A stretch of DNA of 6,862 bases, taken from Bordetella parapertussis. GTDB taxonomy: Bacteria; Pseudomonadota; Gammaproteobacteria; Burkholderiales; SG8-41. Of this stretch, positions 1-5,702 are shown in pieces. The notes below the pieces were generated by a model. It searched no databases. It saw only the letters and a program-made list of their open reading frames with translations, and was not told the DNA's origin. Position 1 is the stretch's first letter. The number at the start of each line of letters is the position of its first letter. The position numbers and the translations under genes are program-made. The stretch covers positions 1 through 6,862 of the forward strand of contig CAMBSS010000202.1 of the NCBI GenBank assembly GCA_945870465.1, given 5' to 3'.

Positions 1-282
1 CGGCTCGACCGCTGCTTCGACGCCTACCAGGACTGCCGCACCGACATCAGCGCCCATCCCAGCACTTATCTCAAGCGCCTGTACGCGGACTCGGTGGTGT
101 ACTCGAGCGGCACCCTGCGCGACGCCATCGACACCTTCGGCGACGACCATGTGCTGTTCGGCACCGACTTCCCTCACGGCATCGCCGACATGCCGGGCAC
201 CCTCGCGCGCGTCAACGAACTCGCCGCGGTGCTGCGCGACAAGGTGCGCGGTGCAAATGCGGCTCAGGTGTTTAAGCTTTAA
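1..282 (+). CDS. Amidohydrolase (ACMSD-like family), C-terminal part
   Basis: The reading frame is open from the first base and ends at TAA 280-282, so only the last 93 residues are present and the start lies outside the window. The segment FGTDFPHG (Asp codon at 166-168) matches the end-of-barrel motif of the amidohydrolase-2 family (aminocarboxymuconate-semialdehyde decarboxylase and related metal-dependent decarboxylases/hydrolases), where this Asp is a metal ligand or catalytic residue. The preceding stretch, with a Tyr-Ser-Ser-Gly and a helix ending in GDDHVLFG, fits strand 8 and its lead-in helix. The tail (RGANAAQVFKL) resembles the family's usual closing helix. The substrate cannot be told from this fragment; such enzymes often act in aromatic-compound breakdown. 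The family is well supported by the motif, the specific function is not. Confidence 0.8.
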   Translation, partial: RLDRCFDAYQDCRTDISAHPSTYLKRLYADSVVYSSGTLRDAIDTFGDDHVLFGTDFPHGIADMPGTLARVNELAAVLRDKVRGANAAQVFKL

Positions 283-385
283 ATCTCTGGGGGGCAGCCC
301 CTGAGCAGGCCACTTTTCATTCATCTTTCATTCCCGCGTGTGCGGGAATTCAGAGCCGCCGGGGGCAGCCCGGCAGCTGGCTACT

Positions 386-407
386 TTCTTTTGCGCGGCC
401 AAAAGAA
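386..407. repeat. Short hairpin in left arm
   Basis: TTCTTTTG and CAAAAGAA form an 8-bp perfect stem around a six-base loop (CGCGGC). The same element appears reversed in the right arm at 903-926, so it is a conserved internal part of the repeat and not a chance palindrome. Confidence 0.7.
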
Positions 408-902
408 GAGTAATCAAAGAAAAGGCCGCCCCAGTGAGCCGTCCCCTTGCGGGGCTTCCCTGTGTTACTCGACGAAACAGGCGGCTGTGGAACTCGCGCG
501 CAAAATGAATGAACACGTAAGTGGTCCGCGCGCTCGGACAGTCCTCGCCGAATTCCCTGGTCCGTCTGTGTTACTCGGCGGCTCACAGGGGACCCAAGGG
601 CGGGTAGCGTCGTAGGTTGATGCTTAGGTGACGGGAATGAGTATTAAAGAGAGAAGCAGCTTGAAATTCGACTTCCACCAGATACACCACGGTATGCATC
701 GCTACGCTACTGCTTCTGGGGGCCCCTTGTGAGCCGCCGAGTAACACAGATGAGTTCGGTGCCGTGGTCGAGGACCTGTCTGAGCTCGCAACCCTGATGT
801 GTTTTCTCATTCTTCGAGCGAGTTCCACAGACCCCGAACTCGTCGAGTAACACAGGGAACGCGCAGGCGCGGCTCACCAGGGGTGGCCTTTTCTTCCGTT
901 AG

Positions 903-926
903 CTTCTTTTGGCCATACAAAAGAAG
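903..926. repeat. Short hairpin in right arm
   Basis: CTTCTTTTG and CAAAAGAAG form a 9-bp perfect stem around GCCATA. This is the counterpart of the hairpin at 386-407 and is slightly longer. Keeping both stems intact while the loops differ suggests the pairing itself has been preserved. Confidence 0.75.
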
Positions 927-933
927 GTAACCA

Positions 934-956
934 GCCCCGGGTCTGCCACCCGGAGC
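934..956 (-). terminator. Candidate terminator-like hairpin downstream of emrB
   Basis: CCGGGT (937-942) and ACCCGG (948-953) form a 6-bp perfect stem around five bases, with two further pairs outside one mismatch. Read on the minus strand it lies 45-70 bases after the emrB stop and is followed by a mixed T-containing stretch, not a clean T run. It sits in the extra segment of the right repeat arm. It could end the emrAB transcript, but the missing U tract makes intrinsic termination only a possibility. Confidence 0.3.
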
Positions 957-1001
957 TTTAAGCATTAGGAAGTAACCAGCTACCGGGCTGCGCTCGGAGA
1001 T

Positions 1002-2597
1002 TTAACCGGCTGGCGCGGTTTCCGCCGCGGCAGGAACAGCACGCGCTTTCACCCGCGCGCCTATCCCCATAATCCACGCCGGAATGAGCGCGAGCGCAAA
1101 CACGATCGCGACGACCAGGAAGCTGTCGCGGAATCCCATGGTGTAGGCCTGCGCCAGCACCACGCGGCCGAGGTAATGCAGTGCTGCCGCCTGCTGCACG
1201 TCGGCGCTGGCACCGGCCTGCGCGAACAAGCCCTGCATGGTACGCAGCAGTTCAGCAGTCGCGCTGTTGCCTGCGGTCTGCAGGCTGGAGAGCGCGTCGC
1301 TGTGAAAAAACGTGCGGCGGTCGAGCACCACCGACAGGATGTTGGTGCCGAGCGCGCCGCCCAGCTGGCGAAAAAAATTGATCATGCCCGCGCCTTGCCC
1401 GAGCAATTCGGGCGGTAGCGCGCGCAGGGCCGCGACGTTGAGCGACGGGTTGATGAACCCGAGGCCGATGCGGCCGAGAATGATCCACCACGCGAAAGTC
1501 CAGAACGGCGTGTTGGCGTCGGCGCCCGCCATCCACCACGACGACAACGCGAAACACGCGAGCCCGGTCATGATCAGCCAGCGCGCGGGCAGGCGGTCGG
1601 TGAGATAACCGCCTATCGGCAGCACCGCGCCGAGCACCAGGCCCGCCGGCATCAGCAACAGGCCTGCCGTCAACGGACTATAGCCCTGCACGATCTGCAC
1701 GAAGAGCGGCACGAGGTAGACGGAGCCGAACAGGCCCGCGCCGAAAATGCACGCGACAAATGCAGCGGACGCGAATTGTATGCTGCGCAGCGCGCGCAGT
1801 TCGACCAGCGGCTTGGCCACGCGCAATTCCCAGGTGACGAAGCCGGCGCCGCTGGCGAGCGCCAGCGCGAGCAGGCCCAGCACATATCCCGACGACCAGC
1901 CCTCGCGCTGCCCGCTCGAAAGACCGGTCAGGAGGCAGCCGATTGAAGCCGCCATCAGCGCGAAACCGGTCCAGTCGAAGTCTGCGCGCGCGCCTTCTTC
2001 TTCGCGGTCCGGCAGCAGCACGCTGCCCATCAGGAGCGCCGCCACGGTGGACGGGATCGGGATATAGAACACGGCGCGCCAGCTGAAGTGCTCGATTAAG
2101 AGGCCGGCGACGGTGGGGCCCATCGCCGGGCCGAGGATCACGCTCAAGCCGAAGAACCCCATCGCCTTGCCGCGCTGGTCATGCGGGAACACGCGGAACA
2201 GTGCATAGATCGCCAGCGGCTGCAGCAGCCCGGTGATCGAGCCCTGCACGATGCGGCAAAAGATCAGCACGAGGTCGTTCGGCGCCGCGCCGCCGAGCAC
2301 CAGTGCTGCCACGAACACGACGAGCGCGCCGACGAAAGTCTTGCGCGTACCGAAGCTGTGCACCATCCATGCGGAAAGCAGCATGGCGATCGTAGTGCCC
2401 GCCAACGCGCCGGTCGAGAGCCACTGCGCGCGGTCCTGGCCGATGCCGAACGCGCCCATGATGTCCGGGATCGCGACCACCACCGACGTCGTGGTGACCG
2501 ACGCCGATATCGTGCCCAGCAGAACGGTGATGGCTACGAGCCAGCGGTAACGCGGGCCGTAACGCGCGAACAGTTGCTCAGTGGTTTCCGCGGTCAA
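1002..2597 (-). CDS. emrB: EmrB/QacA-family (DHA2) multidrug efflux transporter
   Basis: This 531-residue inner-membrane protein of the major facilitator superfamily exports drugs or toxic compounds by proton exchange, working with the adaptor encoded just upstream. Its length and about 14 hydrophobic helices fit the DHA2 family. LGPAMGPTVAGLLIE (about 155-169) is the antiporter motif C, followed by FSWRAVFYIPIP (171-182), typical of EmrB relatives. A positively charged loop after helix 2 (FGTRKTF, 82-88) corresponds to motif A in reduced form. PLVELRALRS (263-272) marks the mid-protein linker and NFFRQLGGALGTNIL (407-421) the late conserved helix. A long outside loop covers about 425-487. 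The start is TTG at 2597: an in-frame TGA lies five codons upstream, the first internal ATG is far inside helix 1, and GGAAG precedes the TTG by about seven bases. It overlaps the emrA stop by 20 bases, implying coupled translation. The substrate is unknown. Confidence 0.93.
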   Translation of the reverse strand: MTAETTEQLFARYGPRYRWLVAITVLLGTISASVTTTSVVVAIPDIMGAFGIGQDRAQWLSTGALAGTTIAMLLSAWMVHSFGTRKTFVGALVVFVAALVLGGAAPNDLVLIFCRIVQGSITGLLQPLAIYALFRVFPHDQRGKAMGFFGLSVILGPAMGPTVAGLLIEHFSWRAVFYIPIPSTVAALLMGSVLLPDREEEGARADFDWTGFALMAASIGCLLTGLSSGQREGWSSGYVLGLLALALASGAGFVTWELRVAKPLVELRALRSIQFASAAFVACIFGAGLFGSVYLVPLFVQIVQGYSPLTAGLLLMPAGLVLGAVLPIGGYLTDRLPARWLIMTGLACFALSSWWMAGADANTPFWTFAWWIILGRIGLGFINPSLNVAALRALPPELLGQGAGMINFFRQLGGALGTNILSVVLDRRTFFHSDALSSLQTAGNSATAELLRTMQGLFAQAGASADVQQAAALHYLGRVVLAQAYTMGFRDSFLVVAIVFALALIPAWIMGIGARVKARAVPAAAETAPAG

Positions 2598-3720
2598 TGT
2601 CCACTTCCACCATCATGCCCGGGCGCAGGGCGCGGTCCTTGTCGGTGAGCACTATGCGCACCGGCAGGCGCTGCGTGATCTTGGTGAAGTTGCCGCTCGG
2701 GTTGGGGTCGGGCAGGAGCGCAAACTTGCTGGTGGCCACCTGCCCGATGCGCGACACCTCGCCGCGGAACACTTTGCCCGGATACGCATCAACGTGGATG
2801 TCGGCTTTCATGCCCGGCTTGAGCGCGCCGACGTCGGTTTCCTTGACGTTGGCTTCGACCCAGATTTCCTGCGGGTCGTGGAACATGGCGATGCGCTGGC
2901 CGGGCGCCACGTGTTCGCCCTTGCGCAGGAAAGTCATCACCACCTTGCCGTCGGCGGGACTCGTGATCACGCGGTCGGCGATGTCGACTTCCTGGCGCTT
3001 GATCTGCGCGCGGATCTCGTCGGCCTGGCGTGCCAGCACCGTCAGTTGCTGCGCGATGACCTGCAGATTTTTGCGGCTGCCGCCCGCCGCCGACATCATG
3101 CCGCGTGCGCTGGCGACGTCGGCCTGCGCCTTGCGCAGGTTCTGCTCGGCCTGCTGGTAAGCCGACTGCGCGCGCGCGACCTCCTGCTGTGTCAGGTACT
3201 TTTCGATTTCCTTGTTGCGCTTGTAGTCTTCGGCCGCCTGCTTCAATTGCACTTCAAGCGACGCGGCCTCGGCCTGCGCGGCGGTGAGCCGGCTGGTTTC
3301 GCTCTCGTATTTGCCGAGCGTCTCCTGGTCGACCTGCCCCGCCTGCGCGCGCGTCATCGCCATCTGGCCTTCTATGCCTTCCAACTTGGAGCGCAGCACT
3401 TCGCTCTGCAGCACCGCATCGCGATCATCCACGCGCGCAAGGAGCTGGCCCTTCTTCACGTCGTCGCCTTCCGTCACCGGCAGCTCGGTGACCCAGCCCG
3501 ACACGCGACTGGAGATCGTGATCACCTCGCCGTCGATGCGCGCGTCGTCGATATGCAGATGCGTGAGCCGCAGGTACAGCCAATGCCCCGCCCACGCCGC
3601 GAGCAGCAGCGTGACGATCACCAGCGCCTGGGTTTTCCTCTCGCCGCCCAGCCGCGCGCGAAAATCGCTCGCTCTTTCGCGCACGCCGCGCCGCGTCACA
3701 GGTGGTTGTTCGCTTGCCAT
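2578..3720 (-). CDS. emrA: EmrA-like membrane fusion protein (HlyD family)
   Basis: This 380-residue periplasmic adaptor links an inner-membrane DHA2 pump to an outer-membrane channel. A short cytoplasmic N-terminus rich in Arg is followed by one membrane helix at about 31-50. Then come the first half of a lipoyl/barrel-sandwich domain (about 58-100, with VSGWVTELPVTEGDDVKKG), a long Ala/Gln/Glu-rich coiled-coil hairpin (about 101-245), the second lipoyl half (ITSPADGKV, 252-260) and a beta-barrel region with LLPDPNPSGNFTKITQR (335-351), a signature of EmrA-type adaptors. Length and domain order match the family. ATG at 3720 is the natural start, although no good Shine-Dalgarno sequence is visible just before it. 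It is the first gene of a two-gene operon with emrB. No TolC homologue or regulator gene lies next to it in the window. Confidence 0.93.
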   Translation of the reverse strand: MASEQPPVTRRGVRERASDFRARLGGERKTQALVIVTLLLAAWAGHWLYLRLTHLHIDDARIDGEVITISSRVSGWVTELPVTEGDDVKKGQLLARVDDRDAVLQSEVLRSKLEGIEGQMAMTRAQAGQVDQETLGKYESETSRLTAAQAEAASLEVQLKQAAEDYKRNKEIEKYLTQQEVARAQSAYQQAEQNLRKAQADVASARGMMSAAGGSRKNLQVIAQQLTVLARQADEIRAQIKRQEVDIADRVITSPADGKVVMTFLRKGEHVAPGQRIAMFHDPQEIWVEANVKETDVGALKPGMKADIHVDAYPGKVFRGEVSRIGQVATSKFALLPDPNPSGNFTKITQRLPVRIVLTDKDRALRPGMMVEVDIDRGNH

Positions 3721-3864
3721 GGGGAACCGATAAAGTCTTTTTAATTTTGACTGCGGCCCGATTCGCGACTGGCCATCGGGTTTGCTGCGGGGTAAAGGGA
3801 TTATCCTGCCGATGACGCTTCGGCGGCAAGCATCCTTCTCGCGCTTCTTGATTTGCCGCGCCCG

Positions 3865-3899
3865 TTTTGATTATATACAAATTTTTGTATAATATTTAT
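3865..3899 (+). promoter_or_regulatory. Promoter with overlapping palindromic operator for first TA pair
   Basis: A perfect -10 box TATAAT lies at 3888-3893, with TTTTGA (3865-3870) 17 bases upstream or TTGATT (3867-3872) 15 bases upstream as -35. The palindrome TATACAAATTTTTGTATA (3874-3891, 8-bp arms) fills the spacer and runs into the -10 box, where a bound antitoxin would block polymerase. The expected start of transcription is at about 3900, which is the A of the toxin ATG, so the mRNA is probably leaderless. A TATAAT also reads on the minus strand at 3875-3870, so the AT-rich island might also drive emrA weakly; I see no matching -35 there. The AT content contrasts sharply with the surroundings. 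Confidence 0.65.
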
Positions 3900-4226
3900 A
3901 TGAAACCCGTGGGGTTTCTTGGCGACTCGCTTGAAGCGCTGTTGCAGTTTTCGCGCAGTGCACGCCGGGATGCCGGGTTTCAGCTGAACAAAGTCCAACG
4001 CGGGCTCGCCCCTGACGACTGGAAGCCGATGAAATCTATGGGTGCCGGCGTGAATGAAATTCGGGTGCGCGATGCTACCGGCGCTTACTGCGTTATATAT
4101 ATTGCACGCCTTGCAGAAGCGGTCTGCGTGCTGCATTGTTTCCGCAAGAAATCCCGGCGCACACCTGCGGGCGATCTTGACCTGGCACGCAGTCGTTACA
4201 AGCAACTTATGTGGAGATATCGATGA
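3900..4226 (+). CDS. Type II TA toxin, RelE/ParE superfamily, Gp49-like (DUF891)
   Basis: This 108-residue protein is predicted to be an mRNA-cleaving toxin held inactive by the antitoxin encoded next. Family features are the opening MKPVGFLGDSLEAL, the central QRGLAPDDWKPM (33-44), the strand pair VNEIRVRD (51-58), and the end block VLHCFRKKSRRTP (77-89) with basic residues, then a last helix. Length matches the Gp49-like toxin family (about 100-115). ATG at 3900 was preferred over an in-frame TTG at 3867 because family similarity starts at MKPVGF and the -10 box lies between the two. Toxin-first order and a 4-base ATGA overlap with the antitoxin show one operon. In relatives known to me the strand after the RVRD segment reads roughly GAYRVIY; here residue 64 is Cys (TGC, one change from CGC). 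That Arg is widely conserved in RelE-like toxins, so activity may be reduced. Confidence 0.87.
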   Translation: MKPVGFLGDSLEALLQFSRSARRDAGFQLNKVQRGLAPDDWKPMKSMGAGVNEIRVRDATGAYCVIYIARLAEAVCVLHCFRKKSRRTPAGDLDLARSRYKQLMWRYR

Positions 4227-4513
4227 AGAAGCGAAGTTTTGAAAGTGTCTGGGATGCCATCGAAAGCGATCCGCGCGAAGCGGCGAACCTGCGCGCCCGC
4301 TCGGAACTGATGATTGCTCTAAAAGAACATCTGCAAGCCAGCAAGCTAACTCAGGCCCGAGCGGCGAAACTCCTCGGCGTAACTCAGCCCCGGGTTTCAG
4401 ATCTCATACGCGGCAAGATCGACCTTTTCTCGCTTGAGACCCTGATTGACATGCTCGCTCGTGCCGGCGCCCAGGTGAAGCTGAGCGTTCACTTCAACAA
4501 GCGCGCCGCTTGA
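4223..4513 (+). CDS. XRE-family antitoxin (HigA-like) of the first TA pair
   Basis: This 96-residue DNA-binding antitoxin should neutralise the Gp49-like toxin and repress the operon. The N-terminal part (about 1-36, FESVWDAIESDPREAANLRARSE in short blocks) is typical of this antitoxin subfamily. A helix-turn-helix covers about 41-78: LTQARAAKLLGV is the first helix pair and TQPRVSDLIRGK (54-65) the recognition helix. LETLIDMLARAG follows, and a short beta-like tail ends the protein. ATG at 4223 was chosen over the in-frame GTG at 4211 because GGAG at 4213-4216 is six bases before it and the ATGA junction overlaps the toxin stop, a common coupling. The likely DNA target is the palindrome at 3874-3891. 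Confidence 0.88.
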   Translation: MKKRSFESVWDAIESDPREAANLRARSELMIALKEHLQASKLTQARAAKLLGVTQPRVSDLIRGKIDLFSLETLIDMLARAGAQVKLSVHFNKRAA

Positions 4514-4519
4514 AGCCCT

Positions 4520-4714
4520 GTGACACCGAAGATGGCCGATTCAATGGACGTGCCAGAACGCGCTGAAAAACAAGCGCCAGCGCCCGCAAAAGTCAGGCGT
4601 CAAGGTCTGCTGCAGTACGAGCGAGACCACGGGCCTTTAACTGCGGCGCAGAAGAAAGCCGTCGAGAGGTTGTCGCCGCACGGCCGCATGAAAGTCAAAA
4701 GCATTCTGCTTTGA
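4520..4714 (+). CDS. Small hypothetical protein after the first TA pair
   Basis: A 64-codon ORF begins at GTG 4520, six bases after the antitoxin stop; ATGs at 4532 and 4544 are alternative starts. No strong ribosome-binding site is seen for any of them. The N-terminal third is rich in Ala, Pro, Glu and Lys and looks disordered. The C-terminal half (RRQGLLQYERDHGPLTAAQ, then KKAVERL and GRMKVKSILL) is strongly basic and could form two helices. I do not recognise a family. Its place suggests co-transcription with the TA pair, so it could be a third gene of that operon, but a chance ORF in GC-rich DNA is also possible. Confidence 0.4.
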   Translation: MTPKMADSMDVPERAEKQAPAPAKVRRQGLLQYERDHGPLTAAQKKAVERLSPHGRMKVKSILL

Positions 4715-4746
4715 TACAGCGGTCCGTGCCGTTGGGAAACAACACC

Positions 4747-4862
4747 CTCACGCCTTCACCCTCTCCCGCCCTCACGGCTTTTCTTCCCCCTCACGCCCTC
4801 ACGGCTCCTACGAATACCTTCCACTCTTCCCCGGAGGAAAAGGCGAACGCCGGCCGGCGAGC
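4747..4862. repeat. Direct repeat copy A, with a broken FecR-gene end
   Basis: This copy starts with CTCACGCCTTCACCCTCTC (4747-4765), identical to 5604-5622, continues through a CT-rich tract of CTCACG units, and ends with a 42-base core (4821-4862) matching 5661-5702 at 36 positions. Read on the minus strand, the core encodes RRSPFPPGKSGRY, nearly the same as the last residues of the FecR-domain protein encoded at 5651-6292. No other part of that gene is present here. Copy A is therefore either a leftover 3' end of such a gene or an intergenic repeat that happens to form the end of the intact gene. It lies just upstream of the second TA promoter. Confidence 0.75.
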
Positions 4863-4870
4863 CTCAAGGC

Positions 4871-4899
4871 TTGCCACAGTCCCATATTGGGACTATATT
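4871..4899 (+). promoter_or_regulatory. higBA promoter with central palindromic operator
   Basis: TTGCCA (4871-4876) and TATATT (4894-4899) are separated by exactly 17 bases. The palindrome AGTCCCATATTGGGACT (4878-4894, perfect 7-bp arms around TAT) fills the spacer, the classical place for HigA autorepression. The expected transcription start, six or seven bases after the -10 box, falls on or next to the HigB ATG at 4905, so the message is probably leaderless. No Shine-Dalgarno sequence is seen before that ATG, which agrees. Confidence 0.75.
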
Positions 4900-4904
4900 G
4901 CGTC

Positions 4905-5207
4905 ATGCGTGTAATCGCCTTGTCCACTTTGCGCAGCTTCTGGGAAGGCAGCCGCGCAAATGCTGATGCCCGTGAACCGATATTGGCGTGGTACCGACAC
5001 GTGTTTAGAGCGGATTGGAGTTCGCCCGCCGACGTCAAGCGGGAGTTCGGCACGGCCAGCATTTTGCGCGATGGCCGGGTGGTATTCAACATCGGCGGCA
5101 ACAAGTACCGGCTAGTGGTGTGGATCAACTATCCCTACCGTGTCGTTTACGTCCGGTTCATCGGCACGCACGCGCAATACGACCGCATAGATGCGCAGGA
5201 GATTTGA
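4905..5207 (+). CDS. higB: HigB-family mRNA interferase toxin
   Basis: This 100-residue toxin belongs to the HigB family (RelE-like fold, ribosome-dependent mRNA cleavage). Visible family traits are MRVIALSTLRSFWE at the start, an amphipathic region with AWYRHV (28-33), VKREFGTASIL (44-54), then the signature VVFNIGGNKYRLVVWINY (59-76) and VRFIGTHAQYDRIDA (83-97). Length is typical. ATG at 4905 was preferred over an in-frame TTG at 4887, which lies inside the operator. It precedes higA by 21 bases, the usual toxin-first order for this family. The catalytic region appears intact, so I infer a working toxin. It is not related in detail to the Gp49-like toxin 680 bases upstream, beyond the shared superfamily fold. 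Confidence 0.93.
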   Translation: MRVIALSTLRSFWEGSRANADAREPILAWYRHVFRADWSSPADVKREFGTASILRDGRVVFNIGGNKYRLVVWINYPYRVVYVRFIGTHAQYDRIDAQEI

Positions 5208-5228
5208 GAGTCCCCAAAGGAGCACACC

Positions 5229-5603
5229 ATGGAAATCAAACCGATCAGAACCAAAACGGATTACCGCGCCGCGTTGAAGAAAATCGAGGCGTTGATGTCT
5301 GCGCGCGCTGGCTCGCCGGAAGGGGAGCGCCTGGACGTCATGGTCACGCTGGTTGAGGCATATGAAAGGAAACATTACCCCTTCGATTTGCCAGACCCGG
5401 TAGAAGCCATCAAATTCCGCATGGAACAAATGGCGCTCGCGCCAAAAGACCTGGTGCCGATGATCGGGCAGATCAACCGCGTGTATGAGATCCTCAACCG
5501 CAAACGCCCCCTCACCCTACAGATGATCCGGCGGCTGCATCGGGAGCTGGGCATTCCGGCAGAATCTCTTATCAAAGACCCCGACCAGCGCCGCGCTGCC
5601 TGA
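5229..5603 (+). CDS. higA: HigA antitoxin, XRE-type DNA-binding protein
   Basis: This 124-residue antitoxin should bind HigB and repress the promoter at 4871-4899. The N-terminal half (to about 60) contains ERLDVMVTLVEAYERKHYP, typical of long HigA proteins. The helix-turn-helix lies at about 63-110, with KDLVPMIGQINRVYEILN (73-90) holding the turn and recognition helix, then KRPLTLQMIRRLHRELGIP (92-110). Most relatives have Ser where Tyr 86 stands (RVSEVL in place of RVYEIL), so DNA specificity could differ. AAAGGAG at 5216-5222 is six bases before ATG 5229, a strong ribosome-binding site that would favour antitoxin over leaderless toxin synthesis. The TGA at 5601-5603 directly abuts repeat copy B. 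Confidence 0.93.
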   Translation: MEIKPIRTKTDYRAALKKIEALMSARAGSPEGERLDVMVTLVEAYERKHYPFDLPDPVEAIKFRMEQMALAPKDLVPMIGQINRVYEILNRKRPLTLQMIRRLHRELGIPAESLIKDPDQRRAA

Positions 5604-5702
5604 CTCACGCCTTCACCCTCTCACGCTCTCACGCCCTCACGGCTTCTTCACTAATAGCGGCCACTCTCCTGCGGAGGGAAAGGCGAAGGCCGGCCGGTGA
5701 GC
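5604..5702. repeat. Direct repeat copy B, overlapping the FecR gene end
   Basis: This is the counterpart of copy A at 4747-4862: an identical first 19 bases, a shorter CT-rich tract of CTCACG units, and the 42-base core at 5661-5702. It starts on the base after the higA stop. The core holds a hairpin, CTCTCC (5664-5669) pairing with GGAGGG (5673-5678) around TGC. The left half is non-coding; the right half is the last 17 codons and stop of the minus-strand FecR gene. Copies A and B thus bracket exactly the higBA promoter and genes. Confidence 0.78.

Larger units (their letters stand above)
365..991. repeat. Long imperfect inverted repeat, arms ~365-625 and ~693-991
   Basis: The reverse complement of ~693-991 aligns with ~365-625 along most of its length. 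The outer ends match 15 of 16 bases (365-380 against 976-991). Inside, both arms carry, in the same order, a CTTTTG/CAAAAG hairpin, the segment GAAAAGGCC, the motif CTGTGTTACTCGACG, a GTGGAACTCGC block, and CTGTGTTACTCGGCG followed by GGCTCACA. The four motif copies sit at 460-474, 566-580, 735-749 (reverse) and 841-855 (reverse), exactly 106 bases apart within each arm. The non-repeated centre is about 626-692. The right arm is longer because about 45 extra bases lie near 931-975. No transposase or convincing protein is encoded. It resembles high-copy intergenic repeats that I recall from beta- and gammaproteobacterial genomes, but I cannot name the family. The two arms have diverged clearly, so the structure is old or was assembled from two separate copies. 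Confidence 0.85.

Noticed and set aside
287..305. GGGG/CCCC hairpin after the amidohydrolase as terminator
   Set aside because: The stem is only four pairs around CAG and has no T run right after it, so support is too weak to annotate.
340..828. ORFs of 78-91 codons inside the long inverted repeat
   Set aside because: They follow the repeat arms on both strands, show no domain, and the related arms encode non-matching products.
460..855. Four copies of CTGTGTTACTCGRCG as a possible CRISPR array
   Set aside because: Two copies are inverted, the units are 15 bases at 106-base steps, and the intervening parts are related between arms, unlike spacers.
365..991. Insertion sequence with terminal inverted repeats
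   Set aside because: The central 67 bases cannot encode a transposase and no target duplication is seen at the ends.
2581..3744. 387-codon plus-strand ORF opposite emrA
   Set aside because: It is antisense to a clear EmrA coding frame, and its His/Arg/Leu-rich product is typical of a mirror frame in GC-rich DNA.
3867..3899. Upstream TTG start for the first toxin
   Set aside because: It would place the operator and -10 box inside the coding region; family similarity starts at ATG 3900.
4887..4904. Upstream TTG start for HigB
   Set aside because: It lies in the palindromic operator, upstream of the predicted transcription start.
4808..5128. 106-codon minus-strand ORF overlapping higB
   Set aside because: Only its last ~13 residues are meaningful (repeat-encoded tail); the rest is antisense to HigB.
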